From: Lasioglossum baleicum
Taxonomy: Eukaryota > Arthropoda > Insecta > Hymenoptera > Halictidae
Length of the DNA stretch: 64,000 nucleotides
Assembly (NCBI RefSeq): GCF_051020765.1
Contig: NW_027469120.1
Coordinates: forward strand, 434,001-498,000
Direction: 5' to 3'
Below, piece after piece: positions 18,304 through 27,588 of this stretch; positions within the stretch are counted from its first letter, which is position 1; every line of letters begins with the position of its first letter. The notes beneath the pieces are model-generated. The model had not been told where the DNA came from. It saw only the letters and a program-made list of their open reading frames with translations, and did not search any database. A program made the translations under genes and the position numbers.

Positions 18304-18679
18304 CCCTAATACCATTCAGTAATATCGTATTCTTATTCGTTTAATTCAAACATTACTTCGTTTATTCAATTAAACATTTTTATTGCGTTTCATATTTCGT
18401 ACTTAGTACGTATTTCGATTTCGTTAATAATAAGCATCTTTACCTTTGTATTCTTTTACGTTTATAATATACTTTGTTTTACCAGAGTCAATCTAAATCC
18501 CAATTATTATTTCCTTGCTCCTAACTTCGTAGTTTGAAGTGACACGTTGTTAGTTAGAGATAGAGTTCTCACTGGAAAGTTCGCGAATAGTATTCCTTAT
18601 TCAATTTCCTGTTACGTGTTCGCGTACGTGCGTGATAGTGATAGACTTGCTCGCATAGCAAGCTCCGCAGCATCCACGT

Positions 18680-18850
18680 CCGTTTTCTTGAATCAAAATA
18701 TCGTCAACCACGCGGACGATATTCGCGAGATAAATTCACGGGATCGCACAGCGTCCACGCCCGTTTTCGCTAGTTAAAATATCGCCAATCACGCGGACGA
18801 TATTCGTGAGTTAGATTCACGGTATCGTACAGCGTCCACGCCCGTTTCCT
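18680..18850 (+). repeat. 81-bp-period repeat with hairpins in LTR C
   Basis: The CGTCCACG(T/C)CCGTTTTC block and the AATATCGTC...GACGATATT hairpin (18697-18723) repeat at 18778-18804 with one mismatch in the stem. A third CGTCCACGCCCGTTTCC follows. Confidence 0.75.
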
Positions 18851-18923
18851 CAACGAGCGCATCCGTCTACAATACCGTAGCAGCCAGCTGTCAACCATTG
18901 GAGGTCGTTCCTGCCAAATATTG

Positions 18924-18947
18924 ACGTGACAGAGTTTGGCGCAGTCG
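18924..18947 (+). other. Relic LTR end plus PBS embedded in LTR C
   Basis: GACGTGACA followed by GAGT and TGGCGCAGTCG reproduces an LTR 3' terminus and half a tRNA-Ser PBS, about 350 bp before the present LTR end. The same relic is at about 25532-25555 in the 3' LTR. It suggests the LTR was extended into its own leader. Confidence 0.7.
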
Positions 18948-19296
18948 TCAATCCTTGAAGGTCGTTTCCAGCCATTTGGATCAACGCCTGTCAAGCAGAG
19001 CGGACCGTATTCAAGGCCATCAGCGCAACCGTAGCTGTTCATCCGTTGCGAATTCATGTCTCGTGTCAATCGACAAGCAAGCGAAGCGTAAAAGTAAGTG
19101 GAACATATTACCGCGTATGTTTCAGGGTCGCGTGCATCATTCATCTGTGTAAGACTGCATGCAGGTGTCGGCATCGGGTCCTAGTCTGTTGATAAAAAGA
19201 CCAACACTTTCATTAAATGTCAGTCAGTGGAAGAGTAGAGTAGCCGGGCCGCGGTATTCTCTTCTCTTGCTCTTATAGCCCCGCCAGGACGTGACA

Positions 19297-19783
19297 AATT
19301 TGGCGCAGTCGGTAGGACACTCGTTGGTCACCGATGTTAGAGACACCGTCAACACTTTTGTAGGATACGTCATGTGTCCTACCTCTGCCAAAATTTGTTG
19401 TGACAATTTTTGGCGCAGTCGGTAGGACAGTCGTTGGTCACCGATGTTAGAAGCACGGCATCGAGGAATAAAAATAGAATCAGTGTTAGCACGCGAACCC
19501 CTGCGCGTTCCATCATTGTTTGACAATTTAACGCAGTAGACTTAGAGTCCGTGAAAGCATAGTGTCAGTTAAAAGTGCGACGGGCAGTGAAGGAAATGCC
19601 CTTTCGCCCACGTTACATACTCAAATTGTTTTTCGCGATGTTCGTACTCAGTACAAATTCATCGAGAGTTTTAGTGAACGTTAAAGTGCGACGGGCGGTT
19701 TAGAAAACGCCCCTTCGCCCACGTTATATAGTCGGATTATTTTTCGCGAATTTCATACTTAGAAATTTTCAAGCGACGCAATC
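19297..19783 (+). other. T7 leader: duplicated PBS and duplicated hairpins
   Basis: 487 nt between the LTR and gag. PBS copies lie at 19301-19318 and 19411-19428, each followed by CGTTGGTCACCGATGTTAG. Between them is an inverted, imperfect PBS copy (GTCCTACCTCTGCCAAA). Two hairpins at 111-bp period, GGGCA/TGCCC (19582-19601) and GGGCG/CGCCC (19693-19712), show one compensatory pair change and are flanked by the same GTGCGAC and TTCGCCCACGTTA boxes. They are plausible RNA packaging elements. Confidence 0.75.
19301..19318 (+). other. T7 primer-binding site (tRNA-Ser), proximal copy
   Basis: TGGCGCAGTCGGTAGGAC 4 nt after the LTR end; the copy expected to be used. A second identical copy lies 110 nt downstream. 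Confidence 0.85.
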
Positions 19784-21091
19784 ATGGAAACGCGTAGCGA
19801 GGCTAGAAAGAAGGTTCCTCCTACGGAAGAGGAATTAATTGAATTCCAGAAAGATTTAGCTCGTAGAGAAGCAGCTCTCATTAATCAAACCGCCGCGTTG
19901 ACTCAACTCAAATTGCAATACGAAACAGAAACGCGTGAGCAGAGAGTAACGTACGAGGATATACGCCGCGAGATAGCAGAAATCCGATCGGCCAGAGATT
20001 CTCAATCAATTCCAGCTAGCCCAGTCGTTGCGCCCCGCGAACCCATAATGCACGATTCTTCGAATTTCACCGTTAAACAAGCGGTTGAACTTGTGCCTAC
20101 CTTTGACGGCACCTCCATAACCGTGCTACAATTCGTTCGCGCGTGCAAGCGAGCCTTGGAAGCTGTTCCAGCCACAGCTGAGCGTACCCTCACTAGATTA
20201 GTATGCAATAAGCTTAGAGGACAGGCATACGCCGCGATTGAAGACGTAAATATTAACACAATCTCTGAATTGTGCAACCGCCTGAAAGATGTACTAGGCC
20301 CATATAAATTCATCGATCAGTATCGCGGAGAATTAGCTTCGATACACCAGGGACAGTCCGAGCACGTGTTGAATTATATTACGCGAGTAAAGGACCTTAG
20401 AACGGCGATCATAGATTCAGGCCGCGGGGTCCCCAATCTAGACGAGATTGATAAATTCACAATTGATTGTTTCATGCGTGGTCTTATCCCAGCGCTTCGA
20501 GCCGAGGTCAGGCTCTGCGCGTCACTCGAATTACAGAAAATATTCGACGAAGCAGTAACCGCGTACAAACAGTACGAGCTTGACCGTGTTCGTTATCGTG
20601 ACGACGGACGCCGCGTTGCATTCTCCGACTCTCGTAATCGCACACCAGAGCGATCAAGCAACTCTTATTATGATAGGAATGCGCCTGAGCAGCGCAACAG
20701 ATCTTCGGAAAGGAAAGATCAACGACCTTCCTTTTCACCTCGTGAATCCTGGCGAGACAGGAAACCCGATAACAGAGACGCGTATCGCTCTCCTCCTCCG
20801 CGACGTCACGAACCGTCGCAATCAAATCAGCGCGAAACGTATAAACGCGAAGATCGCGCTTCCCAGTCCCCAGGTCGCGATCGCTTTCCTACGGAGAATC
20901 GGAAGTATTGTAAATATTGTAAGCGCACGGGACATGACATACACGAATGTCGCCGCCGCGAATATTACAGTAGAAATGAGTCGGGAAACGAATCAAGCCT
21001 CCCGACAAACGCGACCAAAGGACGGGAGGCATCCCAAGAGAATCGCCAAAAGGCAACACAGCTGGCCGTCATCAGCGACGACCAGCAGTAG
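19784..21091 (+). CDS. gag: T7 Gag (435 aa, family C)
   Basis: Starts METRSEARKK. It has a charged helical N-terminal region, a gypsy capsid domain (LVPTFDGTS, GPYKFIDQYRGELAS) and an Arg-rich nucleocapsid with knuckle CKYCKRTGHDIHEC. Homologous to family A/B Gag through capsid but clearly diverged, especially at the N terminus. Intact. The protease frame is -1 relative to it and opens in the overlap. Confidence 0.93.
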   Translation: METRSEARKKVPPTEEELIEFQKDLARREAALINQTAALTQLKLQYETETREQRVTYEDIRREIAEIRSARDSQSIPASPVVAPREPIMHDSSNFTVKQAVELVPTFDGTSITVLQFVRACKRALEAVPATAERTLTRLVCNKLRGQAYAAIEDVNINTISELCNRLKDVLGPYKFIDQYRGELASIHQGQSEHVLNYITRVKDLRTAIIDSGRGVPNLDEIDKFTIDCFMRGLIPALRAEVRLCASLELQKIFDEAVTAYKQYELDRVRYRDDGRRVAFSDSRNRTPERSSNSYYDRNAPEQRNRSSERKDQRPSFSPRESWRDRKPDNRDAYRSPPPRRHEPSQSNQRETYKREDRASQSPGRDRFPTENRKYCKYCKRTGHDIHECRRREYYSRNESGNESSLPTNATKGREASQENRQKATQLAVISDDQQ

Positions 21092-21246
21092 ATGAAATTC
21101 GAGTAGATAGGAGAGATAACCCGGACGGTCAGCAGAATGAACGACCATCCGCGAAATTAGTCTCGGCAATAAATCTCGCGCCGGACTCCCCTATTCCTCG
21201 AATAAAAGCAAAATCGTCACTCTTCTCAAAAGAGTGTGAGTTCCTC

Positions 21247-24111
21247 TTGGACACCGGGTCCGAGGTCAACTTAATCCGAGCGTCTGGTATCAAATCTGAC
21301 GTTCATCTAAAAACTGACAGCGTCATACACGTCCATGGCGTGACAGAAGGAGAAATTGCGACCCTCGGTTATATCAATGCGGAGCTAGCAGATTCCATTA
21401 AAGTCACGCTACACGTTCTGCCTGACAGTTTTCCAATTAATATAGATGGTATCTTAGGCTCCCCCTTCTTCAGAGAGGGAGCAGAGATATCATTTGCGAA
21501 GGAATGCGTAGAGTATAAAAACCTACGTATCCCCTTTTCGAATCCTCGGGAATATTCCATCGAAAGCCGTACCGCCGCCTGCATAGCCGTCAACGTAAAG
21601 GGCCCAAGCGAAGGGTATGTGCGAAAAGTAGATGTAAAACCCGATGTGTTCTTAGGTGATTGTTTAGTCACCAACCGTAACGGAAAGGCATACCTGCGAT
21701 GCTTTAACGCATCGTCCGAAGTGGCGTCCTTCTCCCTGCCTACGTTGGAGGTGGAAGAGATCGAGGTTCCCTTTTCGAATATTCAAGCCGAAGTCAATTC
21801 GGACTTATTCAATGCTCGTGCGTGCCGCGCGCACGAGACGATCGTTAACGATCAACTCGCGTCTTCTATTAATTCCGGTAACCATTCCGACGATTCCGGT
21901 AGCCATCCCGATTCTTTAAATAATTCCGGTAACCATTCCGACGATTCCGGTAGCCATCCCGATTCTTTAAATAATTCCGGTAACCATCCCGACGATTCCG
22001 GTAGCCATCCCGATTCTTTAAATAATTCCGGTAACCATCCCGACGATTCCGGTAGCCATCCCGATACTTTAAAGAATTCCGGTAACCATCCCGACGATTT
22101 ATATTCAAAGTCCTGTGTGGAAAGAAACATCAACGCCTTCGCCTCAGATGAACTTTTAGAATGTTCATATGAGAACAATTTAGAAAACATTTCTATTCCT
22201 AAAGTTAAATCAAAAGGAGTTTATGTTTCGCCACAAACTCCTATCTTCAAATCCTCGCCGGAACAAGACCTCTTGCAGCTTCAACGATCAGGTATCCGTG
22301 CGACCGAAAACAAAGTCCATGCGTCTGGCAAATACAATTCCGCGAGATTCGCGTCAGCAAGAAAAAGAAATAAAGCCGATACATTATACTCGCCCGAGAC
22401 AACTAAGTCTGATTATAAGCTTTCGTTATGTATCTTGCGAAACGAATTCAATCTTCCTAGCGTTAACAGAGGCTCCAATATCGTTACGCCAACGATAAAC
22501 TATCGCAGCGACCCAAGAGCGAAATTTAAAACCTCTGGTCAGCATCACCCCACTCCACAGCAGGAAGACGATATCCCTGCGACGCAACGAGATCTTCAAG
22601 GAGAAACCGTCACCCCTGAAGATCATCAGTCTCTCGACAACGCTATAACAGCAACCATGCAGCCGATACAAGCAGCTATCTTGCTCTCTATTGCCACGCA
22701 AGCCTCAACACTCATTGGATATGACTGTGGAGGTTCAACCTTGAATATTACCACGTATTCAACTATTGACACTCTTAACTGCGAGCCAGAAGACATCGCA
22801 CCAGCTGAAAATTTAGAAAGAATTCAGCTCCTGCAGCTAGCTGAATTCTCGCAAGCTCGTGTCTTGCAATGCCATATCGGAATAGACAGAACCATATACT
22901 ATTGTGGCATGCACTCACATAATTCGGTAGTATCCAATGGTCGACAAGACTATATATTACCGATCTCCAGCGAAACCTGTTCGAGCCTACACACGACGGG
23001 GACAATATTCATCACCCCAGCCGCCCAGATCACAGGTATTCAGCCGAACTCGACCTCCTCTCACGGCCTCACGTTAGCAGGAGTTATTCAGAACGATGGT
23101 AGCTGCACTGGAACCACGTATAGTGATCCGTTTGGGACTTGGACCGATGTCGTGGTACAAGCTTTAGTCCGAATCACGATCCGCGACTACATCGCTCCAA
23201 TCAGATTGTCAACCGGACAGATTCATCTACAAACTGGGCAAACCTGCCCCCTTCAAAAAGGAAGCTGCTTAGACGCACAAGATGGCCATACGTTCTGGGA
23301 AACCACGCCGACGGACTCGTGCAAATTCAATAATTATGATGTCTTGTACGAAGGGATAGCCACTAAACTATCCTCCAAGGTGAATCCTTCTCCAACCCTG
23401 TATACCGTAGCATCGCAGGATACGACTTTTGCACTCACGGAGACAGGCAGATCGTCAGTTTGCGGATATGTCATAATCCGTACGGAACACCCCAAGCTGT
23501 TCATTCTGGAAGTTGGAAGTTCAGGAAAATTCAAGGAGAAAACACACACCTTGGTCAACAATCTGGACATCTTCACGTATGTCAACAGCAAATTTGTTTA
23601 CGTGGAGAAGCACCTCCGGAAACAATTTTCTCAACTCTACAAAGATGTAATCCGTCAGAAGTGTGAGCTAGAGCGTCAGATTCTCCAGAACGCCCTCACA
23701 TTATTACATTCAGCACCCGAAGAAGTTGCCACTGCCATCATGAAGGATGTCGGATTTATCGCAGTTCCAGCAGGAGAGGTAGTGCACATAATAAAGTGCA
23801 TACCAGTCACGGTCCAAGTGAGGAAAACCGAACGGTGTTATGATGAGCTACCCATCACATATCGGAACACATCAAAATTCATGAAGCAGAGGGACAACAA
23901 GACTTCAGCGGCCATCGAGGACAAAGATAGTGATAGTGCCAGTGTCGGAGAATTCCGAACCCGTCCTCCCTTGACGAAACGAACGTTAATTTGCGATTCC
24001 CTTGACCCAGCGTTGCGAGACAGGGATGACATTTCAGTGCATCCTGTCTACCGCCACCCAGAGGCAGAGATTCCACTGCGTGAAATCTCTTCTCTAAGGG
24101 GGGAGGTGTGA
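21247..24111 (+). CDS. T7 protease-linker-glycoprotein fusion with ectodomain/TM deletion (954 aa)
   Basis: Order: protease (DTGSEVNLIRAS; ILGSPFF near residue 75), linker (GYVRKVDVKPDVFLGDCLV), four 17-aa NHPD/SHPD repeats, hydrophobic leader and GYDCGG at about residue 490, then the Cys-rich ectodomain. At about residue 878 the frame jumps from NTSKF to MKQRDNK. Relative to T4, 191 residues including the membrane segments are lost in frame. The breakpoints share ATTC(C/A)TGAAG microhomology. The product would lack a membrane anchor, so it may be secreted or non-functional. The stop codon TGA (24109-24111) lies inside the 3' LTR start. Confidence 0.85.
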   Translation: MDTGSEVNLIRASGIKSDVHLKTDSVIHVHGVTEGEIATLGYINAELADSIKVTLHVLPDSFPINIDGILGSPFFREGAEISFAKECVEYKNLRIPFSNPREYSIESRTAACIAVNVKGPSEGYVRKVDVKPDVFLGDCLVTNRNGKAYLRCFNASSEVASFSLPTLEVEEIEVPFSNIQAEVNSDLFNARACRAHETIVNDQLASSINSGNHSDDSGSHPDSLNNSGNHSDDSGSHPDSLNNSGNHPDDSGSHPDSLNNSGNHPDDSGSHPDTLKNSGNHPDDLYSKSCVERNINAFASDELLECSYENNLENISIPKVKSKGVYVSPQTPIFKSSPEQDLLQLQRSGIRATENKVHASGKYNSARFASARKRNKADTLYSPETTKSDYKLSLCILRNEFNLPSVNRGSNIVTPTINYRSDPRAKFKTSGQHHPTPQQEDDIPATQRDLQGETVTPEDHQSLDNAITATMQPIQAAILLSIATQASTLIGYDCGGSTLNITTYSTIDTLNCEPEDIAPAENLERIQLLQLAEFSQARVLQCHIGIDRTIYYCGMHSHNSVVSNGRQDYILPISSETCSSLHTTGTIFITPAAQITGIQPNSTSSHGLTLAGVIQNDGSCTGTTYSDPFGTWTDVVVQALVRITIRDYIAPIRLSTGQIHLQTGQTCPLQKGSCLDAQDGHTFWETTPTDSCKFNNYDVLYEGIATKLSSKVNPSPTLYTVASQDTTFALTETGRSSVCGYVIIRTEHPKLFILEVGSSGKFKEKTHTLVNNLDIFTYVNSKFVYVEKHLRKQFSQLYKDVIRQKCELERQILQNALTLLHSAPEEVATAIMKDVGFIAVPAGEVVHIIKCIPVTVQVRKTERCYDELPITYRNTSKFMKQRDNKTSAAIEDKDSDSASVGEFRTRPPLTKRTLICDSLDPALRDRDDISVHPVYRHPEAEIPLREISSLRGEV
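21871..22105 (+). repeat. Coding minisatellite in T7 (51-bp units)
   Basis: Four 17-aa units of the form NSGNHPDDSGSHPDSLN plus a partial fifth; T4 has six. DNA cores CCGGTAACCATCCCGAC and CCGGTAGCCATCCCGAT. Confidence 0.92.
24094..24106 (+). other. T7 polypurine tract
   Basis: CTAAGGGGGGAGG directly before TGTGACG of the 3' LTR. Here it is also the last coding stretch of the polyprotein. The upstream hairpin AGAGATT/AATCTCT is coding too. Confidence 0.85.
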
Positions 24112-25904
24112 CGTCGGTCGCACCTCCGACGTTAGCTTTAAGACTACATGTAAAATTAGAAACATAAGAGCGAGCGTTCCCCTTTAAAGATTCCAAAACT
24201 CCTAAAAATCCTTCATAACAATGAATCCTTAACACCACGTACATCTGATTGAAATCCATCAACATAACCTAAAATCCAAAATCTGTCAAAATCCTAAAAT
24301 AACCAAAAATGGCCCAAACTCGAAGATTGAAATATCATTGGACTCGTGAGCGAAAATCATGAAACTAACCTAAAAATTTGTAGGTTAGGTTCTCAATTCG
24401 CGTTTGTTTAGACTTTACCAAAATTTCGATTTTTGGTAATTTTCAAAAGTACTTAGAATATTTTCAAACATATGATCGGTCGACAAATGATGTCAACTAA
24501 TCATATGACATATAAAATTTACATCGAAACGCCTTGCAAGAGCAAGCGCTCGAAAATATTCTAAGTCCCAATTTATTTAAATAAATAAATAGGTACGCCA
24601 ATGGTTACCACTTAATTTTCGAGTCCTGCACCACTGGGAACGAAAACTGCTGACTCTAGTGCGGCGGCCATCGCGCTGTTTACGACGAAGACCGGCACAA
24701 AGAGGACACGGTCCCCTTTTGCGAAGTCAGCATTTTTCGGACGAACGTTATTCGTCGACGAACGTTCGATTCTCCACAGTCCTCTCCGGGGACCCGAGTG
24801 GGTCAGTCGAGTTTTCGTCAATCTTCCAAGTCCAGACTATTTAGACATAGTCTTTCCAAATCCAGATTGTTTAGACACAATCTTCCCAAATCCATACTGT
24901 TTAGACACAGTCCCTAATACCATTCAGTAATATCGTATTCTTATTCGTTTAATTCAAACATTACTTCGTTTATTCAATTAAACATTTTTATTGCGTTTCA
25001 TATTTCGTACTTAGTACGTATTTCGATTTCGTTAATAATAAGCATCTTTACCTTTGTATTCTTTTACGTTTATAATATACTTTGTTTTACCAGAGTCAAT
25101 CTAAATCCCAATTATTATTTCCTTGCTCCTAACTTCGTAGTTTGAAGTGACACGTTGTTAGTTAGAGATAGAGTTCTCACTGGAAAGTTCGCGAATAGTA
25201 TTCCTTATTCAATTTCCTGTTACGTGTTCGCGTACGTGCGTGATAGTGATAGACTTGCTCGCATAGCAAGCTCCGCAGCATCCACGTCCGTTTTCTTGAA
25301 TCAAAATATCGTCAACCACGCGGACGATATTCGCGAGATAAATTCACGGGATCGCACAGCGTCCACGCCCGTTTTCGCTAGTTAAAATATCGCCAATCAC
25401 GCGGACGATATTCGTGAGTTAGATTCACGGTATCGTACAGCGTCCACGCCCGTTTCCTCAACGAGCGCATCCGTCTACAATACCGTAGCAGCCAGCTGTC
25501 AACCATTGGAGGTCGTTCCTGCCAAATATTGACGTGACAGAGTTTGGCGCAGTCGTCAATCCTTGAAGGTCGTTTCCAGCCATTTGGATCAACGCCTGTC
25601 AAGCAGAGCGGACCGTATTCAAGGCCATCAGCGCAACCGTAGCTGTTCATCCGTTGCGAATTCATGTCTCGTGTCAATCGACAAGCAAGCGAAGCGTAAA
25701 AGTAAGTGGAACATATTACCGCGTATGTTTCAGGGTCGCGTGCATCATTCATCTGTGTAAGACTGCATGCAGGTGTCGGCATCGGGTCCTAGTCTGTTGA
25801 TAAAAAGACCAACACTTTCATTAAATGTCAGTCAGTGGAAGAGTAGAGTAGCCGGGCCGCGGTATTCTCTTCTCTTGCTCTTATAGCCCCGCCAGGACGT
25901 GACA
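24107..25904 (+). repeat. T7 3' LTR (family C)
   Basis: 1798 bp, matching 17499-19296, followed by the CACC target copy. Confidence 0.95.
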
Positions 25905-26534
25905 CACCAGACTGATGCAAGAGGCAGCTCTGCGTAGCCTCCTTCGCTCGGAGTGGGGGTTGCTGACGCTGCAGTCCCTTTGTCCTCGCTCGTCGGAGTG
26001 GTGACGGGTGCAAGACTGCTGACGTTGCAGTCTCTTTGTCCTCGCTCTCGACAGAGTGGTGACGCGTGCAAGACTGCTGACGTTGCGATCTCTTTGTTCT
26101 CGAGGTGGCGTTTACTCGAGCGGAGTTGAGGATTTGAACAAGTTGTAAGTGTAGATGAGGGTTTGAACAAGTGTTAAGTGTAGATGAGGGTTTAAACAAG
26201 TTATAAGTGTAGATGAGGGTTTGAACAAGTGTTAGGTAAGATTGAGAGTTTGGAGTGGTGGTTGGGTTTAGAACAATTGGGAGAGTCGAGATTTAAGTAG
26301 TGATGGGTATTAGAACAAGTTTAGGAAAAGTCGTGGGTGAAGTAGTGATGGGTTTAAGATGTATTAGAATTAGAACAAGAGTTTGATAGCGATGGGTTTA
26401 AGAGATATTAGATTTAGAACAAGAGTTTGATAGCGATGGGTTTAAGAGGTATTATGTACTTAATATTTAATCTTAGCCTAGAATCGAGGTACGGTCCTCG
26501 ATTCGACCAACGTCGGAGGTCGTCCGACGTAACA
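25905..26534 (-). repeat. T5 5' LTR, segment 3 (family B)
   Basis: The 5'-most part of the T5 5' LTR, including its tandem-repeat blocks and the TGTTACGTCGG start on the minus strand at 26534. Followed by the CCTG target copy in T3 RT. Confidence 0.92.
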
Positions 26535-27588
26535 CCTGCAAGGCCTAGAAATTCGCGCACGTTTTTCGCGTTCTTAGGTCGTGGGAAATTTTGTACGGCA
26601 TTAATTTTCTTTGGACATGGTCTGACGCCGTCTTGACTAATCTGATGTCCCAGGTATGCCACTTCCTTATGAAGGAAGCCGCATTTCGAGGGCTGTAATT
26701 TGAGGTTGGCTCCGCGCAGTCGGCGGGCTAGTTTATTGAATTTGGCATAATGTTCTTCTAGTGAACGCGCGTAGATCACGATATCATCGAGGTACACGAA
26801 GAGTTCGTTGCCTTGTAGGCCGCAGAGGACTGAGTCCATTAATCTTTGGAAGGTAGCCGGAGCATTACGGAGACCGAATGGCATTCTGTTGAATTCGTAG
26901 TGGCCGAAAGGCGTGGAGAAGGCGGTCTTCGCGGCATCCTCCTTCTCCATTCCTATCTGATGGAATCCGCTGGCTAAGTCAAACACACTGAAGTATGCGG
27001 CGCTGCCTAACTGATCTAGGATTTCGTTAATGCTAGGTAGCGGGTACGCGTCGGCCACCGACTTCTCGTTTAATGCGCGGTAATCGATTACCATGCGCCA
27101 TTTTTTGTTACCCTCGGCGTCCGCTTTCTTAGGAACAATCCACAAGGGGGAATTATAAGGTGAGTTAGATGGAACGACTATGTCATTCCGTAAGAGTTCG
27201 GACATTTGCTTGTTGATTTCGTCCTTGTGGATTGGTGGGTAGCGATACTGTTTAACATGGATTGGAATATCATCCGTCGTGATGATTCTGTGAGTCACCG
27301 CATTTGTTTTCCCCAAACGATCCCCTTGGAGATGGAAAAGATCATTGTGCTTTTCTAACAAAGATTTAACATGGTCCATTTCGTCACCGCTGAGATGATC
27401 CATGGGGATAGTTTCTAATAGTTCTTTCACGCGAGCTTCGTGGGAATTTGCGATGGAATAGGTCATTCTGACCTTGGTTTTATCGGGCTGGTTACCGGAG
27501 TTAGTATAATGATCGGGCTGGTTACCGGAGTTAGTATGAGAATCGGGCTGGTTACCGGAGTTAGTATGAGAATCGGGCTGGTTACCGG
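26535..27588 (-). CDS. pol: T3 reverse transcriptase (main part, interrupted)
   Basis: Minus-strand RT beginning after NQPD repeats (about 27479-27588) with the pre-RT segment HVKQYRYPPIHKDEI. The conserved RT blocks follow: WRMVIDYRALN, FDLASGFHQI, FGLRNAPATFQRLMD, the catalytic YLDD box (about 26785-26797), GHQISQDGV and NVREFLGLAG. It copies element RNA into cDNA in particles. The gene is split at its start by T4 and at FLGLAG by T5; the rest resumes at 143. Sequence is otherwise intact, so it was functional until recently. No glycoprotein lies between protease and RT. Confidence 0.93.
27477..27588 (-). repeat. T3 coding minisatellite, distal part
   Basis: 30-bp NSGNQPDSHT-like units; the remainder of the array lies at 36667-36905 beyond T4, which inserted into a CCGG of the repeat. 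Confidence 0.9.

Larger units (their letters stand above)
17499..19296 (+). repeat. T7 5' LTR (family C)
   Basis: TGTGACGTC...GGACGTGACA, 1798 bp. It is rich in foldback structure: a start hairpin, a 116-bp nested inverted repeat (17843-17958), three 30-bp-period hairpins (18226-18303), two further hairpins in an 81-bp-period repeat (18697-18804), and an embedded LTR-end/PBS relic (18924-18947). No homologue of the LTR ORF of families A and B was found. Confidence 0.93.
17499..25904 (+). mobile_element. T7: env-type element, LTR family C, with internal env deletion
   Basis: Complete insertion with LTRs 17499-19296 and 24107-25904 (1798 bp each, apparently identical), flanked by CACC duplicated at 17495-17498 and 25905-25908. 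It encodes Gag and a protease-glycoprotein fusion lacking the membrane-proximal part. No RT, RNase H or integrase. Its closest relative here is T4. Confidence 0.95.
144..26534 (-). mobile_element. T5: env-type element, LTR family B, with T6 and T7 nested in its 5' LTR
   Basis: Minus-strand element flanked by the 4-bp duplication CCTG (140-143 and 26535-26538). It has a 3' LTR 144-2571, PPT, protease-env ORF, gag, PBS, and a 5' LTR starting at 26534 and ending at 8023. The 5' LTR is split into 8023-9447, 17118-17498 and 25905-26534 by T6 and T7. Summed minus duplicated target bases, it is 2428 bp, identical in length to the 3' LTR. The LTRs are nearly identical; one difference seen is T at 2250 versus G in the other copy. 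Insertion is therefore recent. It lacks RT, RNase H and integrase, so it is non-autonomous for reverse transcription. Confidence 0.93.

Noticed and set aside
18770..19174. 134-aa antisense ORF in LTR C (also 25378-25782, and a shorter form at 27711-27971 and 34992-35252)
   Set aside because: No homologue in families A, B or D, no domain, truncated by a stop in T4 copies; it follows from LTR conservation, not coding constraint.
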